64,000 nt of DNA from Bacteroidota bacterium (GCA_013390605.1 JACAUB010000001.1:3579678-3643677); one strand, 5' to 3'. Numbered from the stretch's first letter, positions 17,049 to 26,245 are shown. The notes: generated by a model from the letters alone, not told the origin. Made by a program: numbers and translations.

Positions 17049-18335
17049 TTAGTTAAAGGCAGGTACAGTAACCTGATAAACTGCACGTTTACCATCAATA
17101 TCAGAGGTAAAGAAGACTGATGTTGACGCGTGATTAAAAATAGGATGAGGATGTTCATCCTGAGAGTGCCACGACGAACCATTACGGCACAATGGAATCC
17201 AATGAATCATTTTATGTTCCCAATCGGTTTTTAACAAACATATCCATAGACCACTTCCGGGTGCATTTGGTATCAGCTTATCATCAGGTTGCGTATAATA
17301 TCCGTCTGTAATAATCAGACTTGAGGCTCCTTCTGTAAAATGGCCATATCGTTTCCAACCAGTTGGTAGTGGAATCTCAACGCGCCCGCTTCCATCAGGT
17401 AGAACACGACCAATATAAGCAGGTCCGTTTTTATACTCCCCATGGTAGATAATCGCTTTACCATCGCGTTCCCACATCTCATGACAGGTCCAATCACCAC
17501 GATTCCTCCCATCACCTTCATCCCGCATTCGATGATGTGTTTTGCCATCCCAAAGCCATATCCGACGTATACCGCAATCAGAAGGCCATTCATTATTATA
17601 AAGTATCAAATCTTTATTAATTGGTGAGAATTGAACATGGGTGATCCATGCTTCAGGAACCCGCTCACTCAATATCTCCTTACCTGTTTTCGTATCATAT
17701 ACTCTCAGATAAGATGAAAGCTTTTCTTCGCGAACCCGTTGATCGATATCATAAGTGGGCTTACCAGATAAAAGATTGTCGCCGTCCAGGGCACGGGCAT
17801 CAGTAGTAGGAACACAAAGACGCGAACCATCAGCCGACACATGTGTAAAAGCAGTCATTTGACCGATTGGATATTGAGCCAAAACGCGTTGATGCCCGGC
17901 AGTATCAACCACCATAATCTTGCGTCCCTGAATATAATAGACCAATCCTTTAGCCGGATCAACACTCACACTAGCTTTCCCAAATCCTTTGTATGGTGTG
18001 CCATCAAAATAAACATATGATTTCAGAAAGCCCTCGGTATTATAAGATAATTGCCGTTCATTCCCTGTCTTTAAATCGCGCATACAAATATTTGGATAGC
18101 CCGAACGATCACTTAAAAAAATGAGATGGCGATCATCGCTAAGCAAAGAAGTTGAAGTAAAATATAGCAGTTGTTCGTTAGCGCTTTTCATCACGGTAGC
18201 CCGGATAGGAACAATTTTATGGGTTGTATCAACATTTACCAAATTTTTATTATCTATTTGAGCACTAACAACTTGTGTTGAACAGAAACCGGCAGCTATT
18301 ATAAAAAGCAAAAAGGCAAAAATTCGCTTGTACAT
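17049..18335 (-). CDS. Secreted PL22-like oligogalacturonate-lyase family beta-propeller
   Basis: 428 residues from ATG 18335, which gives a clear signal peptide (MYKRIFAFLLFIIAAG...VSAQ). Starts at 18356 (ATG) and 18371 (TTG) only add a poor extension. The body is a seven-bladed propeller with TolB-like repeats (LIFLSDRSGYPNI, VFFTSDIDGKRAVY). The Mn site of oligogalacturonate lyases is recognisable: His285 in TCHEMW, then Gln392, His395 and His397 in SQDEHPHP, with the same Q+3+5 spacing as known PL22 enzymes. THVQFSP supplies a candidate catalytic His233. The stretch between His285 and Gln392 is longer than usual. The enzyme should act on unsaturated or saturated short uronates made by the lyase next door. 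It lies downstream of the susD terminator hairpin. Confidence 0.82.
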   Translation of the reverse strand: MYKRIFAFLLFIIAAGFCSTQVVSAQIDNKNLVNVDTTHKIVPIRATVMKSANEQLLYFTSTSLLSDDRHLIFLSDRSGYPNICMRDLKTGNERQLSYNTEGFLKSYVYFDGTPYKGFGKASVSVDPAKGLVYYIQGRKIMVVDTAGHQRVLAQYPIGQMTAFTHVSADGSRLCVPTTDARALDGDNLLSGKPTYDIDQRVREEKLSSYLRVYDTKTGKEILSERVPEAWITHVQFSPINKDLILYNNEWPSDCGIRRIWLWDGKTHHRMRDEGDGRNRGDWTCHEMWERDGKAIIYHGEYKNGPAYIGRVLPDGSGRVEIPLPTGWKRYGHFTEGASSLIITDGYYTQPDDKLIPNAPGSGLWICLLKTDWEHKMIHWIPLCRNGSSWHSQDEHPHPIFNHASTSVFFTSDIDGKRAVYQVTVPAFN

Positions 18336-18391
18336 AAAATATGTAATAAAAATCATTTGTGTTATTTTCAATTTATGCTTACATTTTAGAT

Positions 18392-18428
18392 AAAAGGCTG
18401 ATTCCTTATGATAAAGAATCAGCCTTTT
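18392..18428 (-). terminator. Terminator between susD and the PUL1 enzyme genes
   Basis: A perfect 13-bp stem AAAAGGCTGATTC / GAATCAGCCTTTT lies 34 bases after the susD stop, with short T-rich flanks on both sides. It should stop or attenuate leftward transcription from susCD into the lyase and hydrolase genes. Confidence 0.8.
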
Positions 18429-18461
18429 AAATGATATTTCTGTGATAAAGATTACATCAAA

Positions 18462-20225
18462 TTAATTGATCCAACCATCGTTCTGAACAAGATTACTGTT
18501 CATTTGACATTCGGTACTTGGAATAGCCCATTTGTACATGTAATCACCTTTCCATGAATAAGGTAAATCAATTTCTCCCCAAATTTGCTTCATTCCGTTA
18601 CCATCACCGCCATGGAATTTTTTATCTTTCCATGTTCCCCAACGCATTTCATCAAACAAATTAACACCTTCAAGGGTAAGTTCCCAATGACGTTCATTGC
18701 GAATACGAGTTCTCAAATTGTCCTGACCACTAACATAAGTAGGCAAAGAAGCATTTGTAGTTTGTAAAATTGGTTGTCCTGCTCTACTTCGTACACTATT
18801 CACAAGATCAATAGCCTCTTGTTTAAACTGCTGCTCGTTTATAGCCTCAGCTAATAACAACACAACATCAGCATATCGAAGGAGTGGCATATCCCAAGGA
18901 CAATAGTTACGAGCTGGTGTTTCTGATGCTCCTTCAGCAACAAATTTACGATACAAGTAGTAATACTTGGTATTGGTATCTGTTTTTAAATCGAAAGGAG
19001 CTGATGTATCAAAACCTCTGTATGGCCAACGCAAAGTATACGTATTTTCGACAATTCCAGCAGCACCTAAGTACCCGGAATACGGAGTGATAACAGTTGC
19101 AGTTAAACGAGGATCACGACTTTCATAAGCTTTTCTAATTCTTGCCTCATTACCAACTGGCAGATATTTAGACATATCAGCACCACGAGCAGTAAATGTT
19201 GCAATCTCAGCTGCAGTTAACCCATCACGTAAGAAGAAAACAACACGCTGTTGTGGTGTCATTGCATTATAACCCGGAATATACGTATTCCAGTTAAATG
19301 TAGAACCATCAGCATTTTCAAAAGATTCCACATGATCAGGACTTGGGAAGTGCGAATTCCAGCACGAGCCAAATGAGTCACGTGAACCCAGATAAAATTG
19401 AGTATCCCCTCCAAAACCATCAACTCCGATATTTTGAACAGAAAATATCATCTCCGGACACTGTTCATTGACCTCTTTGAACAACATTTTGTATGGGCCT
19501 TGAAAGAGTGTATGCCCTAATGCACCTACCTGACGTAAATCGGCTTCAGCTTTAGCATAATCTTTGGTCCACATATAGACCTTTGCACGAAGTGTATAAG
19601 CAGCAGCTTTTGTGGCACGTCCATACAATGCATTCCCTTTTATATAACGTCCGGGAAGATTAGGTTCATTAATACAATCTGTCAGATCACTGACAATGGT
19701 TTCCCAAACTTTAGCTTCAGTTTCGCGAGCTTTATTAGCCTTTGAAACATCAACAGGTTCCAGATAAACAGGCACGCCTTTAAAAACCTGATTTAGTTTA
19801 TAATAGAAATAAGCCCTTAAAAATTTGCTTTCAGCAATTAACCTGGCTTTTTTCTCAGGAGTTAATGGTGCATTCGGTAAATTCTTAATCGCATCGTTGG
19901 CACGACTGATACCTTCATAATGCTGTTGCCAGTAGCTACTGAACAATCCATCACCTGCGGTTATTGTACCTGCTGTTAATGCAAGATTATCTCTGCTTTG
20001 CCCTGTAAAACCATAATCATCAAAGTAATACATTTCAAGGCCGACAGTACCATAACGCAGTGCATTGTAAACACCATTGACCCCCATATCTGCCAGATTT
20101 TCTGTAGTCCACATACTACTAGATCCTATTTGAGTTTTGGGGCTTGTATCCAGCAAATTCTTTTGACAACCACTTAATAGTGAAATTGCAATGAGCAATA
20201 TAAATGTTTTCTTAAAAATTTTCAT
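18462..20225 (-). CDS. susD: SusD/RagB-family glycan-binding lipoprotein (PUL1)
   Basis: 587 residues with a lipoprotein signal (IAISLLSGC, lipid Cys near residue 20). The sequence then shows the usual SusD features: LLDTSPKTQIGSSSMWTTENLADMGVNGVYNAL near the N-terminus, tetratricopeptide-like helices (AESKFLRAYFYYKLNQVF), and the C-terminal LRYADVVLLLAEAINE and RIRNERHWELTLEGVNLFDEMRWG. It caps the SusC barrel on the cell surface and captures oligosaccharides. The gene is 11 bases downstream of susC in the transcript. Ligand unknown. Confidence 0.97.
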   Translation of the reverse strand: MKIFKKTFILLIAISLLSGCQKNLLDTSPKTQIGSSSMWTTENLADMGVNGVYNALRYGTVGLEMYYFDDYGFTGQSRDNLALTAGTITAGDGLFSSYWQQHYEGISRANDAIKNLPNAPLTPEKKARLIAESKFLRAYFYYKLNQVFKGVPVYLEPVDVSKANKARETEAKVWETIVSDLTDCINEPNLPGRYIKGNALYGRATKAAAYTLRAKVYMWTKDYAKAEADLRQVGALGHTLFQGPYKMLFKEVNEQCPEMIFSVQNIGVDGFGGDTQFYLGSRDSFGSCWNSHFPSPDHVESFENADGSTFNWNTYIPGYNAMTPQQRVVFFLRDGLTAAEIATFTARGADMSKYLPVGNEARIRKAYESRDPRLTATVITPYSGYLGAAGIVENTYTLRWPYRGFDTSAPFDLKTDTNTKYYYLYRKFVAEGASETPARNYCPWDMPLLRYADVVLLLAEAINEQQFKQEAIDLVNSVRSRAGQPILQTTNASLPTYVSGQDNLRTRIRNERHWELTLEGVNLFDEMRWGTWKDKKFHGGDGNGMKQIWGEIDLPYSWKGDYMYKWAIPSTECQMNSNLVQNDGWIN

Positions 20226-20236
20226 CTCAATTAAAA

Positions 20237-23200
20237 TTAGAAAGTGATATTTGTTCCGATAGATATCTGACGCAATGTTGGATAATTTGAATTTGCCCCA
20301 GCTTCAGGATCTAATCCCGGAAATTTGGTAATCGTTAACAAATTCTCAACTGATAAATAGACACGTACTCTTTCTGTAAAGATTTTTCTTGCAATATTTT
20401 TTGGAAGCGTATATCCTAGAGAAAGATTCTTCAATTTTATATACGATGCATCATATAGATAGAAAGTGCTGGATTGTGTATTTTGTCCATCACCCTGATT
20501 TAGTTTTAATCGGGGATATTTTGCTGTAAGGTTATCAGGTGTACTTGTATTTGACAAAGTATTACCTGCATTATAATAATAATGATCATCAGCTACCAAT
20601 GAGCCAATAGCCCAACCGGTTCGCATATTCGTCATATCATACCCTGATTCAGCCCAATAGAGTTTAAACCCGGCATTACCAGCCCATACCATTCCTAAAT
20701 CAAAGTTTTTCCAACTAACATTGATTTGAGAGCCAAAACTATATTTAGGATTGGATGAAGAATTCTGAAATTGATTATCATATGAACTACCATAGATGCC
20801 ATCATTATTTACATCCGCATAGATAAAGTCGCCATACCAGATTTTATTCTGACCAATTCCCTGATTAGGCATAAACTTATAACCGGCAGTTGTCATAGCC
20901 TGTAGCCACTTCATATCGTCAGGAGTACGAATCATACCATCTTTAGGTCCACCATTAATGTTAACAGTACCATCTGCTTTAAAATAGGTTGCATCGCCCT
21001 TGTAACGACTTAATAAAAAGTATTCATTAATTGCATGTCCTTCTATTACTCGAGTTGCTCCGCCACTTGAAACATTTCCTATATTTGAGTAATAAACCGG
21101 AGCACCTGTTGCATCCTTACGCCATTCCTGCACTAATGTACCCTTATACTTTGTAACTTCATTGTTGTTATACCCTACGTTAACTGCTACAGAGTAGTTC
21201 AGATCGCCTACTTTATCTTTCCATCTTACAGTAACATCAACACCTTTATTCGTTACTTCAGCAGTATTTTGTGTTGGAGCTGTTTTTAGTCCTAAGGTTA
21301 AATAAACAGGAGGAGTAGTTAAGATACCATTGGTCACTTTATTATATACATCAATTTCTGTACTTAATCTGCTATTTAGGAATGATGCATCTAGACCGAA
21401 GTTTGTTACATCAGTCGATTCCCATTGTAAAAGGCTGTTAGCTATTTTTGTTTGAGCAAGACCAGCCATTTGCAATCCATTAAATGAAACATTTACTTTT
21501 CCATATGTCGATTGATAATCATAATCACCCGATGCATTATTTCCAAGCTGTCCCCATGATGCTCTAAGCTTCAGATTCTGAACAATGCCCAATGATTTAA
21601 CAAAATCCTCTTCCGAAAGCCTCCATCCAGCAGAGAATGATGGGAAAACACCCCAACGACTATCGGGACTAAAACGAGAAGAACCATCATAACGTAAGTT
21701 GGCTTCAAACAAATAACGATCTTTAAAGGCATAGTTTACACGACCAAACAAAGATTGCAACGCTCGGTCGGTAGCAGTACCAGTAACAGACAACATTGTA
21801 GTAGCAGTATTAGGTGTAAAAATACTTCCATCAATTAATCCCTTCTGGCTTGAGTCATGATTGTAGTCGCTATAGTAATACTCATTATATCCAAGCAGCA
21901 CACTAATGGTATGATTTTTCCCTATTTTGGTATCATAGTGCAATAAGTTCTCCAGTGTGTAACTACTATTGATATATGTATTATAATAAGTAGTCATTAA
22001 TGAAGGATCTGTAGCAGGAGAGATAACTGCACCGTTACTAAACTTAACCCTATATGCATCACTAGCATTTGTATAAGTATTATTCTCGTTAATAAGCTTA
22101 TTATAGTTGAAATTAAAATCCCATGAAAGGCCTTTCATAAAGGTAATTTTCGAATACACAGTAGTATTGAACCTTGACGACATATCAGAACCATAATTCT
22201 GGTTTAACATACCATAAAGATTATTTGCAGTTGCACTCTCTTCAGGAGCTTCAGGAGCACCAAGTACACCTTTGTATCTTCCGATTAAACCTGGTGTAGT
22301 TTGTGAAAAATAGTTTAACATGTTACCATAGTTACCCATTTCTTTTGTTTGCATCCAACCAAATGTACGTGTACCTAAAGTTAACCAACTATTTACATTT
22401 GCTTCTACGTTTGCCCTCAATGTATACCGTCTGGCACCTGTATTTTCAACCAATCCCGGATCATCAAGCATACCTGCCGATAATAAAAAGGTTGTATTTT
22501 TCGTACCCCCATCAACTGTAACGGTATGATCCTGAACCAGGTTATTCTGATACATCTCCTTTTGCCAGTTTGTGTTTGGATAAGCCACCCAATTTGGAAC
22601 ACCACTGGCTGTTAAGCCATTTGGATCGAGACTTGCCTTTGTCCATGCATCTATTGTTGCCGGCGAAAATACTTCAGCAGTAGCAATATTACGTGCACTT
22701 TCATTGATCAACTTCATAAAACGAGTATAGTCATTTACGGTCGACAACAAATTACTTGGTTGAGCAACAGATAAGTGACCATTATATGTAACTTTAATTC
22801 GTTCTTTATTTCCCTTTTTTGTTGTAACTAATATTACCCCATTTGCAGCTCTCGAACCATAAATAGATGCAGAAGCAGCATCTTTCAAAATTGATACTGA
22901 TTCAATATCGTTAGGGTTTATAGCGTCTAAAGGAGCCTCCATCCCATCAACAATCACCAAAGGACTGCTGTTATTTAATGTTCCCTGTCCATGAATTAAT
23001 ATTGAAGCTCCATCGTCACCCGGTTTACCAACACCCTGGCGGATAGTAACTCCTGAACTTAATCCGGTTAATGCAGATGAAACATTTGTCACGGGACGAG
23101 ATAACGCCTGATCAGCAAAAGAGACTGAAGAAACAGAACCTGTAAGATTTACTTTCTTTTGTGTACCATATCCAACTACGATTACTTCATCAAGACTTTT

Positions 23201-23842
23201 GATATTTGAAATCATTGTAACGGCCATCGATGTTTTACCTGAAAGATTAATATCCTGACGATCATAACCCATAAAAGTAAAACTAACGATTGCATTGGGA
23301 TCGTTAACAGTAATACTAAACTTTCCCTGTCCATCTGTAATGGCACCTCTGGATGTTCCTTTAATTAAAACACTAACTCCCGGAAGAGATTCTCCTGTCT
23401 TTGCATCTGTTACAGATCCTGTAACAACAATTCCTTTTTTTTGTTGCTGGATACCTGATAGATCCTCATCACTAATCTGCTTTGGAGATAGCACAATTTG
23501 CCGATTAATGACAACATAATCGGTATTGGTATTTTTAAAAATATCGTGAAGTACATCCTTGATAGCCTTGTTATGCGCTAAAATATCAACTTTACGATTT
23601 ACATTAATTAACTTTTGATTATAGGCGAAATAATACTCGCTACTCTTTTCAATTTGATTGAGTACGTCCTCTACTTTAGCGTTTTTTAAATTAAGAGAAA
23701 CTTTGCCTGTTTGAGAGTATGAGTTGAGCGCGAATATATTCATTATCCCTAGTATCATGAAGAACGAGGTTAATTTCATAATGAATAGTATTTTGTAAAA
23801 ACAATGTTTATCAAACCAAGCATTCTTGGAATTTTTTTTCAT
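20237..23842 (-). CDS. susC: SusC/RagA TonB-dependent transporter with STN domain (PUL1)
   Basis: 1201 residues. After a signal sequence comes an STN domain (about 47-118, VSLNLKNAKVEDVLNQIE ... NRQIVL), then a carboxypeptidase-regulatory-like domain (about 139-222), the motif DEVIVVGYGTQKKVNLTG, a plug and a beta-barrel ending in ISIGTNITF. The STN domain marks SusC proteins that signal through FecR and an ECF sigma factor, and both genes lie directly upstream. It imports oligosaccharides through the outer membrane using TonB. The start at ATG 23842 overlaps a candidate promoter on the opposite strand (see the antisense RNA entry). Confidence 0.97.
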   Translation of the reverse strand: MKKNSKNAWFDKHCFYKILFIMKLTSFFMILGIMNIFALNSYSQTGKVSLNLKNAKVEDVLNQIEKSSEYYFAYNQKLINVNRKVDILAHNKAIKDVLHDIFKNTNTDYVVINRQIVLSPKQISDEDLSGIQQQKKGIVVTGSVTDAKTGESLPGVSVLIKGTSRGAITDGQGKFSITVNDPNAIVSFTFMGYDRQDINLSGKTSMAVTMISNIKSLDEVIVVGYGTQKKVNLTGSVSSVSFADQALSRPVTNVSSALTGLSSGVTIRQGVGKPGDDGASILIHGQGTLNNSSPLVIVDGMEAPLDAINPNDIESVSILKDAASASIYGSRAANGVILVTTKKGNKERIKVTYNGHLSVAQPSNLLSTVNDYTRFMKLINESARNIATAEVFSPATIDAWTKASLDPNGLTASGVPNWVAYPNTNWQKEMYQNNLVQDHTVTVDGGTKNTTFLLSAGMLDDPGLVENTGARRYTLRANVEANVNSWLTLGTRTFGWMQTKEMGNYGNMLNYFSQTTPGLIGRYKGVLGAPEAPEESATANNLYGMLNQNYGSDMSSRFNTTVYSKITFMKGLSWDFNFNYNKLINENNTYTNASDAYRVKFSNGAVISPATDPSLMTTYYNTYINSSYTLENLLHYDTKIGKNHTISVLLGYNEYYYSDYNHDSSQKGLIDGSIFTPNTATTMLSVTGTATDRALQSLFGRVNYAFKDRYLFEANLRYDGSSRFSPDSRWGVFPSFSAGWRLSEEDFVKSLGIVQNLKLRASWGQLGNNASGDYDYQSTYGKVNVSFNGLQMAGLAQTKIANSLLQWESTDVTNFGLDASFLNSRLSTEIDVYNKVTNGILTTPPVYLTLGLKTAPTQNTAEVTNKGVDVTVRWKDKVGDLNYSVAVNVGYNNNEVTKYKGTLVQEWRKDATGAPVYYSNIGNVSSGGATRVIEGHAINEYFLLSRYKGDATYFKADGTVNINGGPKDGMIRTPDDMKWLQAMTTAGYKFMPNQGIGQNKIWYGDFIYADVNNDGIYGSSYDNQFQNSSSNPKYSFGSQINVSWKNFDLGMVWAGNAGFKLYWAESGYDMTNMRTGWAIGSLVADDHYYYNAGNTLSNTSTPDNLTAKYPRLKLNQGDGQNTQSSTFYLYDASYIKLKNLSLGYTLPKNIARKIFTERVRVYLSVENLLTITKFPGLDPEAGANSNYPTLRQISIGTNITF

Positions 23843-23849
23843 AAATTTG
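23842..23849 (+). promoter_or_regulatory. Candidate -7 box of a PUL1 antisense RNA
   Basis: TAAATTTG on the plus strand overlaps the susC start codon (CAT at 23840-23842). The same arrangement exists in PUL2. The -33 region is weak: the nearest TTG is at 23826-23828, which is too close. Confidence 0.45.
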
Positions 23850-23855
23850 TTGCAT

Positions 23856-23958
23856 TAGTCAATGAATAAATAATTGAATTTCCGAAAAATTTGTTACAAG
23901 CTTTGTTGACTAGTAATCTGAGAGGGAAATGTGTTAGCGCACATTTCCTCTTTTTTTT
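23856..23958 (+). ncRNA. Predicted DonS-like cis-antisense sRNA over the PUL1 susC leader
   Basis: Transcription from the TAAATTTG box at 23842-23849 would start near 23856 and run rightward through the susC 5' leader. It would stop at a hairpin (stem of GAGGGAAATGTG with CACATTTCCTC, one bulged G, loop TTAGCG) followed by eight T at 23951-23958. The RNA would be about 100 nt. An internal TAGTCAA/TTGACTA pairing could fold its body. No plus-strand gene needs this terminator. Placement between the anti-sigma gene and susC, antisense to the leader, matches the DonS class of Bacteroides fragilis. The size and ends are estimates. Confidence 0.5.
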
Positions 23959-24029
23959 CTGTCTCTTGATTTTTAAATTGTACTTCCTTCCTGCATAGGC
24001 ATTTACATTTTTAGATTAATATTCTTTTT

Positions 24030-25097
24030 TTATTTTCGTTTTGGAAAAATGAGAATCTCTTGTCTTGGTATAGTTCCATCCGGCAAATCAGCATTTCTCT
24101 TCATCATTTTAAAGTCCATTGGAGACGATGCTTTTAAAATTTCAAGAATCTCGCTAAGCGATTCATTCTGAAAAGTAATATGATAGCGATATTCCAGCAA
24201 CTTCTTATCGGTACACTGAAAATGAATATTATGAAACTCTCCAATCCGATTTAAAACATCACTTAAAGGATCATTTCTGAAAAGCAATTTCCCATCACGC
24301 CATGCAATATATTTATACAGATCGCCCTCCACAATTTCACTCTGTTGTGTTGTAATGTCATAATCCAGATGTTGATAAGGTTTCAAATTTGAAATAATTG
24401 TATTATCAGTTGTTCCTGCTTTTGAAACAGCAACTTTACCCGATAATAGAGACACTTCCGTCTGTTTTTGATCCAGAAAAGCTCTAACATTAAATTTTGT
24501 ACCGGTAGCTTTTACTGCTAGTGATTTAGTATAGACAACAAAAGGTTTAGACTTATCAGATTCAACCTCAAAATAAGCCTCACCTTTTAGTAAAACCGAA
24601 CGTTGATTACTGGTAAATTTTTCAGGATACTTTAAGCTACTACCTGCATTTAGCCAAACTTTTGTTCCATCTTCCAGGTTGAATGCCAGTCGTGTACCAT
24701 TAGATGTAAAGACCTCTTTATAAGCTATATGCTCTTTTTCTTTCGCAGTACTATTAAATTTTTGCCAAAACAGGCCACCCAATATCAAAGGAATAATCAA
24801 AATGGCAGCAGCTGTTTGAAAATATCTCCAAAAACGAATCATTGTAGATTTTCTAGAAATCTGATTCATCACATCATCTAAAGCATCAGTGGTAGAGATA
24901 TCTGAAGGATCGATACTTTTGTCCATTGAATGCCATATATTCTTCACCTTCATAAAATAATCCCAGTTTGAAGATGAATCTTTTATCCATGCTTCAAGCT
25001 CAGCTATTTCTTCTGCAGTTGCATTATCTCCAAGATATTTTGCAATTAAACGAAGCGCCTCTTCTTGTTCGAGATTATTCATAATATCATTTTTCAT
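24030..25097 (-). CDS. FecR-type anti-sigma factor (PUL1)
   Basis: 355 residues. The cytoplasmic N-terminal domain (about 1-85, ALRLIAKYLGDNATAEEIAELEAWI) should hold the sigma factor. One membrane helix follows (about 92-111), then the periplasmic FecR domain (EVFTSNGTRLAFNLEDGTKVWLNAGSSLKYPEKF ... VKATGTKFNVRAF). The C-terminal DUF4974 region (FRNDPLSDVLNRIGEFHNIHF ... FQNESLSEILEIL) resembles an STN domain. It receives the signal from the STN domain of SusC next door and releases the ECF sigma factor. It lies 305 bases downstream of the sigma gene, an unusually large gap for a sigma/anti-sigma pair. Confidence 0.95.
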   Translation of the reverse strand: MKNDIMNNLEQEEALRLIAKYLGDNATAEEIAELEAWIKDSSSNWDYFMKVKNIWHSMDKSIDPSDISTTDALDDVMNQISRKSTMIRFWRYFQTAAAILIIPLILGGLFWQKFNSTAKEKEHIAYKEVFTSNGTRLAFNLEDGTKVWLNAGSSLKYPEKFTSNQRSVLLKGEAYFEVESDKSKPFVVYTKSLAVKATGTKFNVRAFLDQKQTEVSLLSGKVAVSKAGTTDNTIISNLKPYQHLDYDITTQQSEIVEGDLYKYIAWRDGKLLFRNDPLSDVLNRIGEFHNIHFQCTDKKLLEYRYHITFQNESLSEILEILKASSPMDFKMMKRNADLPDGTIPRQEILIFPKRK

Positions 25098-25401
25098 GAC
25101 AACAACGTTTTAGAAATTAAATACCACATTCAAAAAATTAAAAAAAATATTTATTAACAAGTAGTTCTCCTTATATCTTGCGAAATTGACATAAAGTATT
25201 CCGCTATTCCAATCAGAATCAGATCTTTTTATCGATCACAAGAAATCGTCAAAAGGGTCTAATGCGTTATTCCGAGTATAAAAGAGAGGCTTTTTATAAT
25301 ACTTCCGTTTATTTAAGGAGATTTCTCGCTAATGTTTGGGATGAAGTGGGCTGATATGAGATGAAACATAGGATGCGTTCTATCAAAAACAGAATATTTA
25401 T
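25098..25401. other. 304-bp gap between sigma factor and FecR genes
   Basis: AT-rich spacer within PUL1. I found no open frame of note, no strong hairpin and no clear TAnnTTTG box on the minus strand. It may contain the fecR promoter, but I cannot point to it. Confidence 0.4.
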
Positions 25402-25986
25402 TCACCACAATAAATGTGATAAAAGCATCAAAAAAGTGATCAAATAATCTTTCAATTCGTCTCTTAAGATTTGCAATACTTTTCCTATACGTACCTCTAC
25501 TGTACGATTAGAAACCTGCATTTTTTCAGCGATCTCTCTATATTTCAAACCATCATACCGATTCAATTTGAAAGGTTCTGCAATCTCGTCAGGTATTTTA
25601 TCAAGTGCCTTTTTTACAATTTTCTCTATTTCTGATCGCAGAATATAATTTTCAGTATCACATTCCAGCAAAGGTGAACTATTTAGCACGGAATCGTGAT
25701 GAGAATGTATAACTTTTGCATGCCGTAGCCAATCCAGACATCTATTTTGGATTAACTTTAATAAAAATGACTTTAACGTTGTAGTAACGGTTATAATTTC
25801 ACGATCTTCCCATAACTTCAAAAAAACATCCTGGACAATTTCTTCTGATGAATCTAAATCTTTAAGAAAAGTAGTTGCAAACATCACTAAATCAGAATAA
25901 TATGCAGTAAACAGAGAACTAAAAGCGCTTTTATCACCCCCCTTTAATTTTTCAACTAGAATTCTTTCAAATGAAAAGGTATCCAT
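25402..25986 (-). CDS. ECF-family RNA polymerase sigma factor (PUL1)
   Basis: 194 residues from ATG 25986; a TTG three codons upstream is less likely. Region 2 is seen in FSSLFTAYYSDLVMFATTFL and EEIVQDVFLKLWEDREII, and region 4 in KIPDEIAEPFKLNRYDGLKYREIAEKMQVSNRTVEVRIGKVLQIL. This is the Bacteroidota PUL-associated sigma-70 type. It should drive the PUL1 susC promoter when freed from the FecR protein encoded next. The last residues (LITFLMLLSHLLW) are hydrophobic, as is common in this subfamily. Confidence 0.95.
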   Translation of the reverse strand: MDTFSFERILVEKLKGGDKSAFSSLFTAYYSDLVMFATTFLKDLDSSEEIVQDVFLKLWEDREIITVTTTLKSFLLKLIQNRCLDWLRHAKVIHSHHDSVLNSSPLLECDTENYILRSEIEKIVKKALDKIPDEIAEPFKLNRYDGLKYREIAEKMQVSNRTVEVRIGKVLQILRDELKDYLITFLMLLSHLLW

Positions 25987-26007
25987 TTCCCACAATTATT
26001 ACAGCGA

Positions 26008-26015
26008 CAAACTTA
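26008..26015 (-). promoter_or_regulatory. Candidate -7 box for the PUL1 sigma gene
   Basis: TAAGTTTG on the minus strand, 22 bases upstream of the ATG, matches TAnnTTTG. No properly spaced -33 element is visible. Confidence 0.35.
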
Positions 26016-26159
26016 AAGAAAATAAAAGATAAAAAAACATTTAAACAAAAAAACAATTTCTGCTATGGCACATAACAGATTGTTTCGCATTACTTTGAAA
26101 ACCGAATATTCAAGATAAATCGTTTCAATGTCACCCATACAATTTGCCGATACCTATGG

Positions 26160-26245
26160 GTTTCTCCATAGTATCTCCATACTTTGTCCATAGTTCCTCC
26201 ATACTTAGTCCATACTTATAGAGTATGGAGATACTATGGAGAAAC
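26160..26245. repeat. 11-bp repeat array with inverted copies forming a 24-bp perfect inverted repeat
   Basis: TCCATA occurs five times at exactly 11-bp spacing (26165, 26176, 26187, 26198, 26209). The five-base spacers are similar but not identical (GTATC, CTTTG, GTTCC, CTTAG, CTTAT). Two copies follow in the opposite orientation, TATGGA at 26224 and 26235, also 11 bp apart. The outer parts form a perfect 24-bp inverted repeat (26160-26183 with 26222-26245). The element sits between the end of the GH43 gene and the promoter region of the PUL1 sigma factor. No T-run follows, so it is not an ordinary terminator. Confidence 0.9.

Noticed and set aside
23921..23958. Reading the PUL1 gap hairpin as the fecR terminator
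   Set aside because: On the minus strand the stem is preceded, not followed, by the homopolymer run, so it cannot be an intrinsic terminator for fecR.
26160..26245. CRISPR array
   Set aside because: The repeat unit is only 11 bp with 5-bp variable parts, part of it is inverted, and no cas genes are present.
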